A DNA stretch of 44,148 bases from Anaerolineae bacterium (GTDB lineage: Bacteria > Chloroflexota > Anaerolineae > Aggregatilineales > Phototrophicaceae): positions 40,887 to 85,034 of the forward strand of contig JAHDWN010000029.1 of assembly GCA_023382675.1 (NCBI GenBank). The letters run 5' to 3'. Positions 8,439 through 17,083 of this stretch are shown here, one piece after another. The notes below the pieces were generated by a model that saw only the letters and a list, made by a program, of their open reading frames with translations, was not told the origin of the DNA and searched no databases. The position numbers were made by a program, and so were the translations under genes. Each line of letters starts with the position of its first letter. Position 1 is the first letter of the stretch.

Positions 8439-9101
8439 ATGCGGCGAAACTGGTTTCTTGATTTCGATGATACCCTTGCCAGCGGCCCAACCACCTGGGG
8501 TTTGCGGAATGCGCTGCCGAAGCTGATTCACGACCACGCGCTCCCTTTTGACGAAAAGTCGTACCATGCGGCCGTGTTGGTCGCCCAGGCACGGGTCGCG
8601 CGGAACGAGGGCCTACAGCCCATACTCGACGACCTATTCGAAAGCCAGGGGTGGCCACGTACACTGCAGCGCACACTACTCGCCGACATCCAGAATAACT
8701 ACCGTGCGACCCTGTTTGCGGATACCTTGCCCTTCCTGCAGCGACTTGCGAATGAGGAGCAGTTGGTCTTCATCCTGTCGAACAACCCTACAGCTCCGGC
8801 TCTAGCGCAACAACTCGGCATTGGGCACTATATTAAAAGATATTACACGCCGCAAAATTCCCCTGGCACGAAACCCAAACCACATCCTAGTCTATGGGAA
8901 TATGTCCTGCAGACGCAACCGGGCGTCAACATACGGAATTCGGTCATCCTGGGGGATGATCCTTGGTCTGACGGAATATTGGCTGACCAAGTCGGCCTGC
9001 CGTTCTGGATTATTGACCGGGACAATCGATATGGAGATGTTAGGTTCGCGCGTAGTGCATGGCGCGTGAAATCATTGATGGACATCCCGATCCATGGGTG
9101 A
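8439..9101 (+). CDS. HAD-superfamily hydrolase
   Basis: 220 residues with all HAD motifs: DFDDT at residues 8-12 (nucleophile Asp8, acid Asp10), LSNNP as motif II, a conserved lysine in GTKPKPHPS, and LGDDPWSDG as motif IV. Length and the helical segment behind motif I suggest a small C1-type cap. It is the last gene of the diterpene operon, 62 bp behind the diterpene synthase. HAD proteins remove phosphate from many small molecules. A role in hydrolysing a prenyl mono- or diphosphate fits the context, but sequence alone does not show the substrate. Confidence 0.85.
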   Translation: MRRNWFLDFDDTLASGPTTWGLRNALPKLIHDHALPFDEKSYHAAVLVAQARVARNEGLQPILDDLFESQGWPRTLQRTLLADIQNNYRATLFADTLPFLQRLANEEQLVFILSNNPTAPALAQQLGIGHYIKRYYTPQNSPGTKPKPHPSLWEYVLQTQPGVNIRNSVILGDDPWSDGILADQVGLPFWIIDRDNRYGDVRFARSAWRVKSLMDIPIHG

Positions 9102-9164
9102 GCACATGGGACGATGCCTCACAACAGACTCCCGATGTGGAAGATGATAGGGCAGTATGACCCA

Positions 9165-9851
9165 CTATTCTGCGGTAAACGAAAGCAGATCGTTGTTGGG
9201 AGTTCTGGATTCAGTCAGGGCAACGATGGCCTCATGTGCCCTTGTGCGAACGTGATGCGAGGGATCATCGATATAGCGCGAGATGTCCGGGATGACGCTC
9301 GGGTCGCCGATCTTCCCAAGTGCCTCTATTGCCGTGTAACGCACTGAGGGCACTTCCGTCCGGTGCATAAGCTCCACCAATTGTGGAATCACTCGTCTGT
9401 CACCCAACTGACCCAAAGCTTCAATCACTGCTACGATAGAACCGGCGTTTTCCGGCCGATTCAACTGCGCAAGTAGCGCATCGATGGCGTCCGTAAAGTG
9501 GCTCCTACCCAAAATCTGCGCCGCTGCGGACCGGATGGCCGCGTTGCCAGACTCCAGACAGAGCATAACAGCTTGCAGAGCCGTAGCCCCCCCGATTTCA
9601 GCGACGACTGGCAGAATGCGCCACTTGTATTGGTCATCGCGCGATGAGAGCGCGGCGAGGAGTTCGTCCAGGGCGAGATCTCCAAGCCCGACTAGCTCTT
9701 TCTTCGCACCATCGCGTGCCGATCGATTGGGATGGAGCAGGGCCTCAATCAAGATGGAGACATGAGCAGGAAATGCCGCTCTCGGTCCAGGTTGTTTGAT
9801 GGAATCGCTGGCGAGTTTCTGTCGGGATGAGGGCGATTCGGACGCGTACAT
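9165..9851 (-). CDS. HEAT-repeat protein
   Basis: 228 residues, mostly about five HEAT/PBS-lyase-type repeats from residue 30 on, such as IVAVIEALGQLGDRRVIPQL and YTAIEALGKIGDPSVIPDI. There is no signal peptide or membrane helix, so it is probably a cytoplasmic binding scaffold. It is transcribed toward the diterpene operon and ends 63 bp from the HAD gene stop, so it is not part of that operon. No specific function can be assigned. Confidence 0.8.
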   Translation of the reverse strand: MYASESPSSRQKLASDSIKQPGPRAAFPAHVSILIEALLHPNRSARDGAKKELVGLGDLALDELLAALSSRDDQYKWRILPVVAEIGGATALQAVMLCLESGNAAIRSAAAQILGRSHFTDAIDALLAQLNRPENAGSIVAVIEALGQLGDRRVIPQLVELMHRTEVPSVRYTAIEALGKIGDPSVIPDISRYIDDPSHHVRTRAHEAIVALTESRTPNNDLLSFTAE

Positions 9852-10276
9852 CGACGGTTTCCTGTGTCATGCAACCACGTTGTTCGAGGCGACCGATTCT
9901 CAGAGCAGTGCGACTAAGTGACTCAGCAAGGGTAAACTACGTTATGTATCGTTCAGTCTGGCTTACGTTTCTTGTCGCATTGTCGACTTATGGATGCCAC
10001 ATGAGCCACCGAGTCTGTCTCCTCATACTTCACTATACAGTCGTGCGCCTAATCCTGACGAAAAGGTTCATGAAATCTGTGCATGCATTTCGTTAGAATA
10101 GAGTTTGCGCTGACCAACTGGCCGATCGAGATTCTGCATCCCACGTGCGAGGAGAGCGTCGCACAACCTATTCAGACGTCCGTTTGCCGTGACTTTCAGT
10201 ACTTCTGACTAGTTTGAGTCCTACGAAGCATAAGCCGGCGGTGCGCTCAGGGAGAGGATTCACCCAAAGGACCAAA
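9852..10276. other. Intergenic region between divergent HEAT and serine-hydrolase genes
   Basis: About 420 bp between divergently transcribed genes, so it should hold promoters for both. TAGAAT at 10094-10099 resembles a -10 box on the plus strand, but no good -35 is found at the right distance. Short open frames here look like chance. No repeats or RNA structure stood out. Confidence 0.4.
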
Positions 10277-11506
10277 ATGGTTCCCAATTCTGAGCCGGCA
10301 AACGAGCTGGCTCCTGCAATCCGCAAGAGGCTGTATCAGGCAGTCGGTGCCGCCGTGGGTGAGGTCTTCCCGGCCATCACGCTGGCTGTGATCCATCATG
10401 GGGATTTTGTATTCGAGGCAGCCTGGGGATGGATCGACCCAGAGGAAAGGAATCTCCCTGTTGCGCTCAGCACGCCGTTTGATCTGGCCTCAGTCAGCAA
10501 GCTCTTCACAACAACAGCATTCTTATCCATGGTTAGCGCAGGCAAAGTCAATCTTGATGACCCGCTGGTGAGTATTATCCCGAAGTTTGGGCAAGGCGGC
10601 CTGCGTGGTCTGGATGGTGGGCAAGACCCTCATACCAGAGCCATGCTGCCCGTGCCCGATGAGGTGGTCGGCAAGACCGTTGATCCGGATCAAATTACCT
10701 TTCGACATCTGCTGACCCATACGTCAGGGATGGCCCCGTGGCGTGCTGTTTTTCAGGCGGCTGGGCCAACGCCGCCACCGCCAGACGAACAGGATGAGTT
10801 TTCCATTGATCTGCGTCACCAGAATGCGCTCACGGCGATCTGCGGCTATCCGTTTGTCGCTCAGCCGGGCGAACTTATTCGCTACAGCGATCTGGGCTTG
10901 ATGCTTGTGGGTGAAACCGTGGCGCGATTGCACGGTGATCCGCTGAACGTTGCCGTGCGCCAGCGCGTGATTGAACCGCTGGGGCTGGCGTCGCCTGTGT
11001 ACAATCCGCTGCAAAACGGCTGTGACCGCCAAATGATTGCCCCAACCGAGTATGATGCAACCTGGCGGGGGCGGCGCTGTTGGGGCGAAGTCCACGATGA
11101 GAATGCGTGCGGTCTGGGGGGCGTTGCGGGACACGCTGGATTGTTCGCCAATGTGCGAGATGTGGCGAACTTGGGACAGGCGTGGCTGGAACGCGATTCA
11201 CGGCTGAAAATCGTGCCGGAGTTGATGGCGTTAGCAACAACCGAGCAGGTGTCCAGCCAAGGTGAACGGCGCGGGTTGGGCTGGTTACTCAAATCGCATA
11301 CGGATTCGCCAGCGGGAGAACGCCTTAGCGCCGCGGCTTACGGACATACAGGCTTCACCGGAACCTCGCTGTGGATCGATCCGGAGCGAGCGTTGGTAAT
11401 TGCCTGTTTGACAAATCGTGTTTACGATGGACGCGAAAAGATAGGCATTCACGGCTTTCGCCGGACAATTCACGACATTCTTGCAGAAGGACTGGAAAAA
11501 CGATGA
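10277..11506 (+). CDS. Serine hydrolase of the beta-lactamase / penicillin-binding family
   Basis: 409 residues from ATG 10277, chosen over an upstream TTG because AAAGGA precedes it. Catalytic motifs of the class C beta-lactamase-like family are present: SVSK with Ser72 and Lys75, Tyr203 in RYSDLG, and HTG at 357-359. There is no signal peptide, so the enzyme is probably cytoplasmic, unlike true penicillin-binding proteins. Its stop overlaps the anmK start (ATGA), so the two are translationally coupled. Genes of this family next to anmK suggest hydrolysis of an amide or ester in recycled cell-wall fragments, such as a muropeptide link. The exact reaction is not shown by the sequence. Confidence 0.85.
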   Translation: MVPNSEPANELAPAIRKRLYQAVGAAVGEVFPAITLAVIHHGDFVFEAAWGWIDPEERNLPVALSTPFDLASVSKLFTTTAFLSMVSAGKVNLDDPLVSIIPKFGQGGLRGLDGGQDPHTRAMLPVPDEVVGKTVDPDQITFRHLLTHTSGMAPWRAVFQAAGPTPPPPDEQDEFSIDLRHQNALTAICGYPFVAQPGELIRYSDLGLMLVGETVARLHGDPLNVAVRQRVIEPLGLASPVYNPLQNGCDRQMIAPTEYDATWRGRRCWGEVHDENACGLGGVAGHAGLFANVRDVANLGQAWLERDSRLKIVPELMALATTEQVSSQGERRGLGWLLKSHTDSPAGERLSAAAYGHTGFTGTSLWIDPERALVIACLTNRVYDGREKIGIHGFRRTIHDILAEGLEKR

Positions 11507-12681
11507 TTATCATTGGTCTGATTTCTGGCACATCCGCCGACGGCATTGACGCGGCGCTGTGTGAAATTTCTGGTGAGCCGCCGCGCATACAGGCGCGCGT
11601 TCTTGCAGCGATGACGCAGCCGTATCCCGCGGAGGTACGCCAGCAGGTGTTGGATACCTGCGTACCAGGAATGAGCCAAATTGATGCTATCTGCCAGCTC
11701 AATTACGAACTGGCCGAGCATTTTGCTGCGATTGTGCTCACATTGATCGATCGCGGCGGGATGAAGGCTGCCGACATCGACCTGATCGGTTCGCACGGTC
11801 AGACGGTGTGGCACAACATCTTGCCGGATGGAACCGCCAACGCGACCCTGCAACTGACGGAAGCGGCCGTGCTGGCGGAACGCACCGGTATCACCACGAT
11901 CAGCAACTTCCGCGCTCGTGATGTTGCCGCCGGGGGGCAGGGTGCACCCCTCGTGAGCTACCTCGACTGGCTGCTCCTGCGCCACCCTGAGCATTGGCGT
12001 GCTGTGCAAAATATCGGCGGGATTGGCAACGTTACTTTTCTGCCACCGCTTTCCGACGCAACCAGCTCGCCCATGTCCTTCGACACCGGGCCGGGGAACG
12101 TTCTCATGGACGCCGCGATGACCCAACTGACCCACGGGTCCCAGACCTATGATCAGGATGGCAGGATGGCACAATCCGGTCAAGCGGATCGTGCATGGCT
12201 GGAGAGCCTGCTCCAACACGCGTACTACCGGCGGCAGCCGCCGAAAACGACAGGGCGTGAGCTTTTCGGCACAGAGATGGCGCTGCAATTGATTGAGGAG
12301 GGGCAGAGACGAGGGCGAACATCACAGGACATCATCGCCACACTGACCGCATTGACGGCGCACAGCATTGCCGACGCTTACCGTCGCTTCGCTCCGGCCC
12401 CGATGGGCGAAGTCATTGTCGCCGGGGGCGGGAGCAACAATCCAGCGCTCTTGGCAATGCTCCGGGAGTTGGTCAAACCTGCGCCGGTGCTGACCCACGA
12501 AGACATCGGTTTGAGCAGCGATCACAAAGAGGCGCTGCTGTTCGCGCTGCTCGCCTACGAAACATGGCACGCACGCCCCGGCAATCTGCCTGCGCTGACC
12601 GGCGCACGCCATCCTGTAGTGATGGGGCAGATCACGCCGGGTGACAATTATGTCGGTCTGTTGAAGATTACGTGGTGCTGA
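11503..12681 (+). CDS. anmK: Anhydro-N-acetylmuramic acid kinase
   Basis: 392 residues from ATG 11503. AnmK hydrates and phosphorylates 1,6-anhydro-MurNAc to MurNAc-6-phosphate, a cytoplasmic step of peptidoglycan recycling. The family start IIIGLISGTSADGIDAAL is exact, and it is followed by GSHGQTVWH, FDTGPGNVLMDA and VAGGGSNNPALL, the ASKHA ATP-binding and active-site segments. Length is normal. The start lies inside the preceding gene's stop. A longer in-frame extension upstream overlaps that gene and is not used. No MurQ etherase is present in the window, so the next step must be encoded elsewhere. Confidence 0.96.
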   Translation: MIIIGLISGTSADGIDAALCEISGEPPRIQARVLAAMTQPYPAEVRQQVLDTCVPGMSQIDAICQLNYELAEHFAAIVLTLIDRGGMKAADIDLIGSHGQTVWHNILPDGTANATLQLTEAAVLAERTGITTISNFRARDVAAGGQGAPLVSYLDWLLLRHPEHWRAVQNIGGIGNVTFLPPLSDATSSPMSFDTGPGNVLMDAAMTQLTHGSQTYDQDGRMAQSGQADRAWLESLLQHAYYRRQPPKTTGRELFGTEMALQLIEEGQRRGRTSQDIIATLTALTAHSIADAYRRFAPAPMGEVIVAGGGSNNPALLAMLRELVKPAPVLTHEDIGLSSDHKEALLFALLAYETWHARPGNLPALTGARHPVVMGQITPGDNYVGLLKITWC

Positions 12682-12683
12682 CC

Positions 12684-13559
12684 TCAGCGGATTCCGCGGA
12701 GACGTGGGTCAAGCACGTCGCGTAACCCGTCGCCCAGCAGATTGAATCCCAGAACGCCCAACATGATCGCCAGGCCGGGGAAGAACATCAACCAGGGAGC
12801 CATCTCCGCAATTCCCCGGCTTTCACTCAGCATCACCCCCCACGAGGCTTGCGGCGGCTGGGTCCCCAACCCCAGGAAACTCAACCCCGCTTCTGTGAGC
12901 AGCGCCCAGGACAACGCGAGACTGATCTGAACGATCAGCGGTGCAAGCGTGTTCGGCAGCACATGAAGGAACAGAATCCGCACGCCCCGTAATCCCAGGC
13001 AGCGCGCCGCCAGGATGTAATCCATCGCCTTAACTGATAGGACCGGCCCGCGCGCGACCCGCGCGAAAATCGGCGTGTAAACGACGGCAATCGCCAACAC
13101 CGTAGTATTGACACCCGGCCCCAGGATCGCGACGACCAGCAATGCAAGCAGAATCGCAGGAAAGGCGAAGAAGACATCCATTGCCCGCATCAAAATGTTG
13201 TCGACCATTCCGCCGATGTAGCCAGAAGTCATCCCGATCAGTGTGCCCAACGTACCTGACAACACGACTGCCAGAACAGCGACGCGCAATGAATTACCAG
13301 CACCTTCAATGAGGCGACTGGCGACATCTCGTCCAAACAAATCCGTGCCCATGAGATACTGTTCGCTGGGAGCACCCAACCGATCTCTGGGATGCTGCTC
13401 TACCGACGGGTAAGGGGTCAGGCCGAACATACCACAGATGGCCATGACCACGAAGAGCACGACGATGATCAGCCCAACCGCGCCACTGCGATTGGCCAGC
13501 AGCCGTCGCAGCAGGGGAGGTTCGTGTCGGGCGGGTATGGACTCAATTTTGGCCGGCAT
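12684..13559 (-). CDS. ABC peptide-type permease, DppC/OppC family
   Basis: 291 residues from ATG 13559, which overlaps the end of the DppB-type gene by 17 bp. The protein has an N-terminal OppC_N segment (LLRRLLANRSGAVGLIIVV), about six membrane helices, and the EAA-type loop AARCLGLRGVRILFLHVLP, followed by EAGLSFLGLG typical of DppC. It pairs with the DppB-like protein to form the channel for peptides or peptide-like solutes. Its stop lies two base pairs from the stop of convergent anmK, leaving no room for an intergenic terminator. Confidence 0.92.
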   Translation of the reverse strand: MPAKIESIPARHEPPLLRRLLANRSGAVGLIIVVLFVVMAICGMFGLTPYPSVEQHPRDRLGAPSEQYLMGTDLFGRDVASRLIEGAGNSLRVAVLAVVLSGTLGTLIGMTSGYIGGMVDNILMRAMDVFFAFPAILLALLVVAILGPGVNTTVLAIAVVYTPIFARVARGPVLSVKAMDYILAARCLGLRGVRILFLHVLPNTLAPLIVQISLALSWALLTEAGLSFLGLGTQPPQASWGVMLSESRGIAEMAPWLMFFPGLAIMLGVLGFNLLGDGLRDVLDPRLRGIR

Positions 13560-14508
13560 AAGAAATACGCGAGTCAATCGCGGCGTAGAGTAAATCAACA
13601 AGCAGGTTGATGAGCAGGAAATTGAGAGCGACAAATAGCGCGATCCCCTGCACGAGAGCGTAGTCACGCTGCGAGATGGCGTTTAAAGCCAACCGCCCGA
13701 TCCCCGGTAACGCGAAAATCTCCTCCACCACGACCGCGCCGCCCAACAGGTAGCCCATCTCCACACCAATCAGTGTGACCACCGGAATGAGCGCATTGCG
13801 CAGCGTGTGCCGCATGATCACTGTGCGTTCCCGTAAGCCTTTGCTCCGCGCTGTGCGCACGTAGTCTTCGCCGAGCACTTCCAGCATCGCCGAGCGTGTG
13901 GTACGCATCACCGATGCAGAAAAGGCGAAACCCAACGTAATCGCCGGAAAAATCAACTGCTGCAGATTGCGCAGCGGGGCTTCCGTGAACTCCACGTAGT
14001 CGCCGGAGTTGGGAAGAATGCCGAAATAGACCGACAGGCCATAGATGATGAGCGTTCCCAAAAGGAAGTTCGGCATCGCCAGTCCGATCAGCGCAAACAG
14101 CCGCCCGGCGAGATCGATCAACGAATTGTGCCGGATCGCCGAGAGCAAGCCGATGGGCACGCCGATGGCCAACGCAATGATCATCGCCAGGATCGCAAGT
14201 TCCAGCGTGACTGGGAAACGCTGGATAATAACGGACAAAACCGGTGCACCATGCCGCACCGAATAGCCCAGGTCACCCTGAGCTACGTTGCCCAGCCAGG
14301 TGACGTACTGCTCCGGCGCGGGCTTATCCAGTCCGAAATATTCGAGCAGGGCGGTGCGTTGGCTCTCGGTTAACATGCCTGCCTCTGTCCCCAACATCGC
14401 GATGATGGTATCACCCGGCACGAGGCGGATAGCAACGAACACCAGCAGGGATACCCCGATCAGGGTTGGGACAAAAGCAATGAGTCTTTGCGTCAGATAG
14501 CGCCACAT
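13543..14508 (-). CDS. ABC peptide-type permease, DppB/OppB family
   Basis: 321 residues from ATG 14508 (MWRYLTQRLIAFVPTLIGVS, the classic family start). Residues FVAIRLVPGD and the long loop ARSKGLRERTVIMRHTLRNA with GAVVVEEIFALPGIG are diagnostic of DppB/OppB. An upstream ATG at 14544 falls within a strong stem-loop and is less likely. No DppD or DppF ATPase gene is found beside it, so an ATPase encoded elsewhere must energise this importer. Confidence 0.92.
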   Translation of the reverse strand: MWRYLTQRLIAFVPTLIGVSLLVFVAIRLVPGDTIIAMLGTEAGMLTESQRTALLEYFGLDKPAPEQYVTWLGNVAQGDLGYSVRHGAPVLSVIIQRFPVTLELAILAMIIALAIGVPIGLLSAIRHNSLIDLAGRLFALIGLAMPNFLLGTLIIYGLSVYFGILPNSGDYVEFTEAPLRNLQQLIFPAITLGFAFSASVMRTTRSAMLEVLGEDYVRTARSKGLRERTVIMRHTLRNALIPVVTLIGVEMGYLLGGAVVVEEIFALPGIGRLALNAISQRDYALVQGIALFVALNFLLINLLVDLLYAAIDSRISYAGQN

Positions 14509-14523
14509 GGAAGGGTATCGCAC

Positions 14524-14551
14524 GAGGGGGATACCTCGTAGCATCCCCCTC
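14524..14551. repeat. Intercistronic stem-loop between binding-protein and permease genes
   Basis: GAGGGGGAT and ATCCCCCTC form a perfect 9-bp stem around a 10-base loop, between the binding-protein stop (14573) and the DppB start (14508). Such structures often stabilise the 3' end of the binding-protein mRNA or attenuate read-through, giving more binding protein than permease. Comparable stem-loops follow the other two binding-protein genes in the window. Confidence 0.65.
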
Positions 14552-14572
14552 AGTGAAAACTACTCGGATGCC

Positions 14573-16096
14573 TCAACGCTCAAGGCGAACCTGATTCAGA
14601 TAGTACAGTGAGTCGTTAGGCATCGGGATGAAATCCACTACATACGGCTGCTGCGCTGTGTATTCATAGCCGGTATACAGCCAGATCCAGGGTGCCATCT
14701 CGACCAGGTGGCGCTGGAAGTCCGCAAAGGTTTCGAAGCGCGCTGCCGGATCGCTTTCCGCTCTCCCTGCCGCCATCAGGCTATCAAGCGTGTCGTCTCG
14801 GTAGCCAGCGACGGTGTTGAGGTTGCCGGTGCTCGTCCAGTAGCGAGCATACATCGTGTAGGGATCGGCGCGACCGCCATTCAGTGCAATCGCCGCGTCG
14901 AAATCAGCAGCCAGCCAGCGGTCAACATACACGCTCAGTTCCAGCGACTCGATCTCAACCGCGATGTTGATCTCCGCCAATTGTGCCTGGATATTCTGCG
15001 CCTCCGAAAGCGCGGTCGGCGGTTCAGCCGTCGCCGCAATCACGGACAGCGTGAACCCATCTGACATGCCTGCCGCAGCCATGAGTTCGCGCGCCTTTTC
15101 CAGGTCTTTCTGGTAGCAGAAATATCCGTCAAGAGGCAGTTGATAGGCCGGAATAGTGAGCGGTCCCGTGACCTGCCCTTCACCCAGGGATGCGGTATCG
15201 AGCACCTCCTGCCGGTCGATGGCGCACGAGATGGCCTGACGCACTTCCAGCTTATCGAGGGGTTCGCGGGCGGCGTTCAATTGGAGCACGTGGTAGGCGA
15301 TGGCCGGCGCCCGATTCAAGACAACTGTGGAATCATCGGCCAGGAGTGTCGCCACCAGCGGATCGTTGAGAAGCGCAAAGTCAATCGTCCCAGCGCGCAA
15401 GGCAGCCAGAATTGAGGACTCGTCGGGGATAATGCGAATGTCTATGCCGTCCACGAACGGCCCATCACCCCACCAATCCGGATTCGCATTCAGGATCGTC
15501 TGTTCCTCAGGCTGCCAGCTCTCAAGCATGAACGGGCCTGTGCCTATCGCATCAGTCGTCGGATCACCGTTGGCGATCACATCAGACGACATGATCGACG
15601 CGTTGACATCTGTCATGGCCGTCAGAATCGGCACATCAGCTTGCGACAAATTAAAGACAACCGTGGAGTCATCTGGAGCATCCATGCTCTCAATGCTGAG
15701 GAAATTGGCGCGTGTCGCGGCGCCTGTCTCTTCGTTCAGGATGCGCTCAAATGTCGCTACGACATCCGCCGAAGCCAGATCGGAACCATCATGGAACTTC
15801 ACACCCTGGCGCAGATGAACGGTGAGGGTTTGCGCGTCGTCCGAAAACTCCCAGCTTTCCGCCAGCGCGGGAACGACATTCAGCTGCGCATCCAACGTCA
15901 CCAGCGGTTCGTAGATCAACTCCAGCAGACGCAGCGATGCAAACGCAGTTTGTGTATGCGGGTCAAGGCCGGTGGCGTCCGCCGCGCGGGCCATCACCAG
16001 AACATTGCTGTTGTCCTGGGCATGTCCTGCGATGCTGCCCAGCGCCAGGATGACCAGTAGGATCAACAATGTCCGCACAGATTTTCTCGTAAACAC
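14573..16096 (-). CDS. ABC solute-binding protein, family 5 (peptide/nickel type)
   Basis: 507 residues from a GTG at 16096. This start is chosen because AAGGAG lies seven bases upstream; a TTG at 16114 would place that site inside the gene. A Sec-type signal peptide (LLILLVILALGSIAGHAQ) is followed directly by DNSNVLVMARAADATGLDPH, with no lipobox cysteine. SBP_bac_5 features include EPLVTLD, ALAESWEFSDDAQTLTVHLR and GVKFHDGSDLASADVV. It should deliver peptides or similar oligomers to the DppBC-type permease. With anmK and a serine hydrolase facing it, muropeptides are a reasonable guess at the ligand. Confidence 0.93.
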   Translation of the reverse strand: MFTRKSVRTLLILLVILALGSIAGHAQDNSNVLVMARAADATGLDPHTQTAFASLRLLELIYEPLVTLDAQLNVVPALAESWEFSDDAQTLTVHLRQGVKFHDGSDLASADVVATFERILNEETGAATRANFLSIESMDAPDDSTVVFNLSQADVPILTAMTDVNASIMSSDVIANGDPTTDAIGTGPFMLESWQPEEQTILNANPDWWGDGPFVDGIDIRIIPDESSILAALRAGTIDFALLNDPLVATLLADDSTVVLNRAPAIAYHVLQLNAAREPLDKLEVRQAISCAIDRQEVLDTASLGEGQVTGPLTIPAYQLPLDGYFCYQKDLEKARELMAAAGMSDGFTLSVIAATAEPPTALSEAQNIQAQLAEINIAVEIESLELSVYVDRWLAADFDAAIALNGGRADPYTMYARYWTSTGNLNTVAGYRDDTLDSLMAAGRAESDPAARFETFADFQRHLVEMAPWIWLYTGYEYTAQQPYVVDFIPMPNDSLYYLNQVRLER

Positions 16097-16123
16097 CTGT
16101 TTGCTCCTTTTCAATCATACCAA

Positions 16124-16654
16124 TCACATATCTTTGGACGATGGATTCATGGCTAGCGTCGTTTCTCCTTCCCTACCAACGTCAACAAGTCGTTTGCGGA
16201 AAATCAATTCCGTAACATCAGGCAGTACATATCCCGGAATCGCGCCGACTTGAGTATAACCATGTTTGAGATAAAAGCGTTGCGCGTCCACATTGAAATC
16301 AGACACAAGCAAGAACATATCTTTCGCGAATTCGAGCGCGAGACGCTCCGTGTGCGCCAGTAAGGCCGCCCCGATGCCGAGTTTACTATGATCGGGCTGG
16401 ACACCGATGAGACGGAGATAGGCGCTCAGGCCAAAAACGCCATGCTGCAGACACCAGGTAAAGCCCACCGTCCGGTTGTCCGCGCCCCAATCACATACCA
16501 GCAGGATATGCCCCTGCCGCAGTCCATCTTCGAATCGAGCGCGAGCGCCGGTTGTGCTCACCTGATAACGCTGCCACAGCGGAACTGCAACCAGCCATTT
16601 CACAATGTGTGGAATATCAGTCTCTGTCATTGGACGAATAATAAGTTGATGCAT
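16124..16654 (-). CDS. GNAT-family N-acetyltransferase
   Basis: 176 residues with the GNAT fold: an N-terminal MHQLIIRPMTETDIPHIVKW and the acetyl-CoA binding segment LIGVQPDHSKLGIGAALLAH (motif A), then AQRFYLKHGYTQVGAIPGYV. It is the first gene of the minus-strand group and ends 27 bp before the binding-protein start. A role in acetylating an imported amino-sugar or peptide would fit its neighbours, but the substrate is unknown. Confidence 0.88.
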   Translation of the reverse strand: MHQLIIRPMTETDIPHIVKWLVAVPLWQRYQVSTTGARARFEDGLRQGHILLVCDWGADNRTVGFTWCLQHGVFGLSAYLRLIGVQPDHSKLGIGAALLAHTERLALEFAKDMFLLVSDFNVDAQRFYLKHGYTQVGAIPGYVLPDVTELIFRKRLVDVGREGETTLAMNPSSKDM

Positions 16655-17083
16655 GGCTGGATTCTAATGCAACGACTCAACGCGGGATAGTGTGAAAACG
16701 GCTGCGTAAACGGGCTACTTCGTATACACCAGCGTGCGACCCCTGTATTGCAAAGTTCTTCTGACACGTACCCCTTTGCAAATTGGGGTCTAGCCCACCA
16801 TGCAGGGCCACGATGTTGGTACACAGTACTATGAAAACATACTCAAGTGGGAGTGAGTTAATTTGCCGCGTGTTGTGTTCAGCGCCTATCTATACTCCTT
16901 GAGACCCGAAGTCAATAGTAACCACTCGACGATTTCCGCCATTGATGTTCAATTGTATGAGTGCGATCCCGTGGGAGCCATGGTCTGACATGCTCACTAC
17001 AATTGAGAATTTGGTTACCGATAGCTTCCACTACTACGATAAGGGTGCGACAGGGCAGAGCATTGTCTGTCCTCTAAAGGCGC
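16655..17083. other. Intergenic region between GNAT and HTH copy 2
   Basis: About 430 bp that should contain the promoter of the minus-strand GNAT-importer group. At 16770-16789 ACCCC and GGGGT flank a ten-base A+T-rich centre (TTTGCAAATT), about 115 bp upstream of the GNAT start, and could be an operator. No gene or other repeat is recognisable. Confidence 0.4.

Noticed and set aside
9827-10096. 89-codon plus-strand open frame between HEAT and hydrolase genes
   Set aside because: Overlaps the HEAT gene start antisense, has no ribosome site, and its composition is not protein-like.
11371-11502. N-terminal extension of AnmK
   Set aside because: It lies wholly inside the serine-hydrolase gene, and the AnmK family begins at the ATG at 11503.
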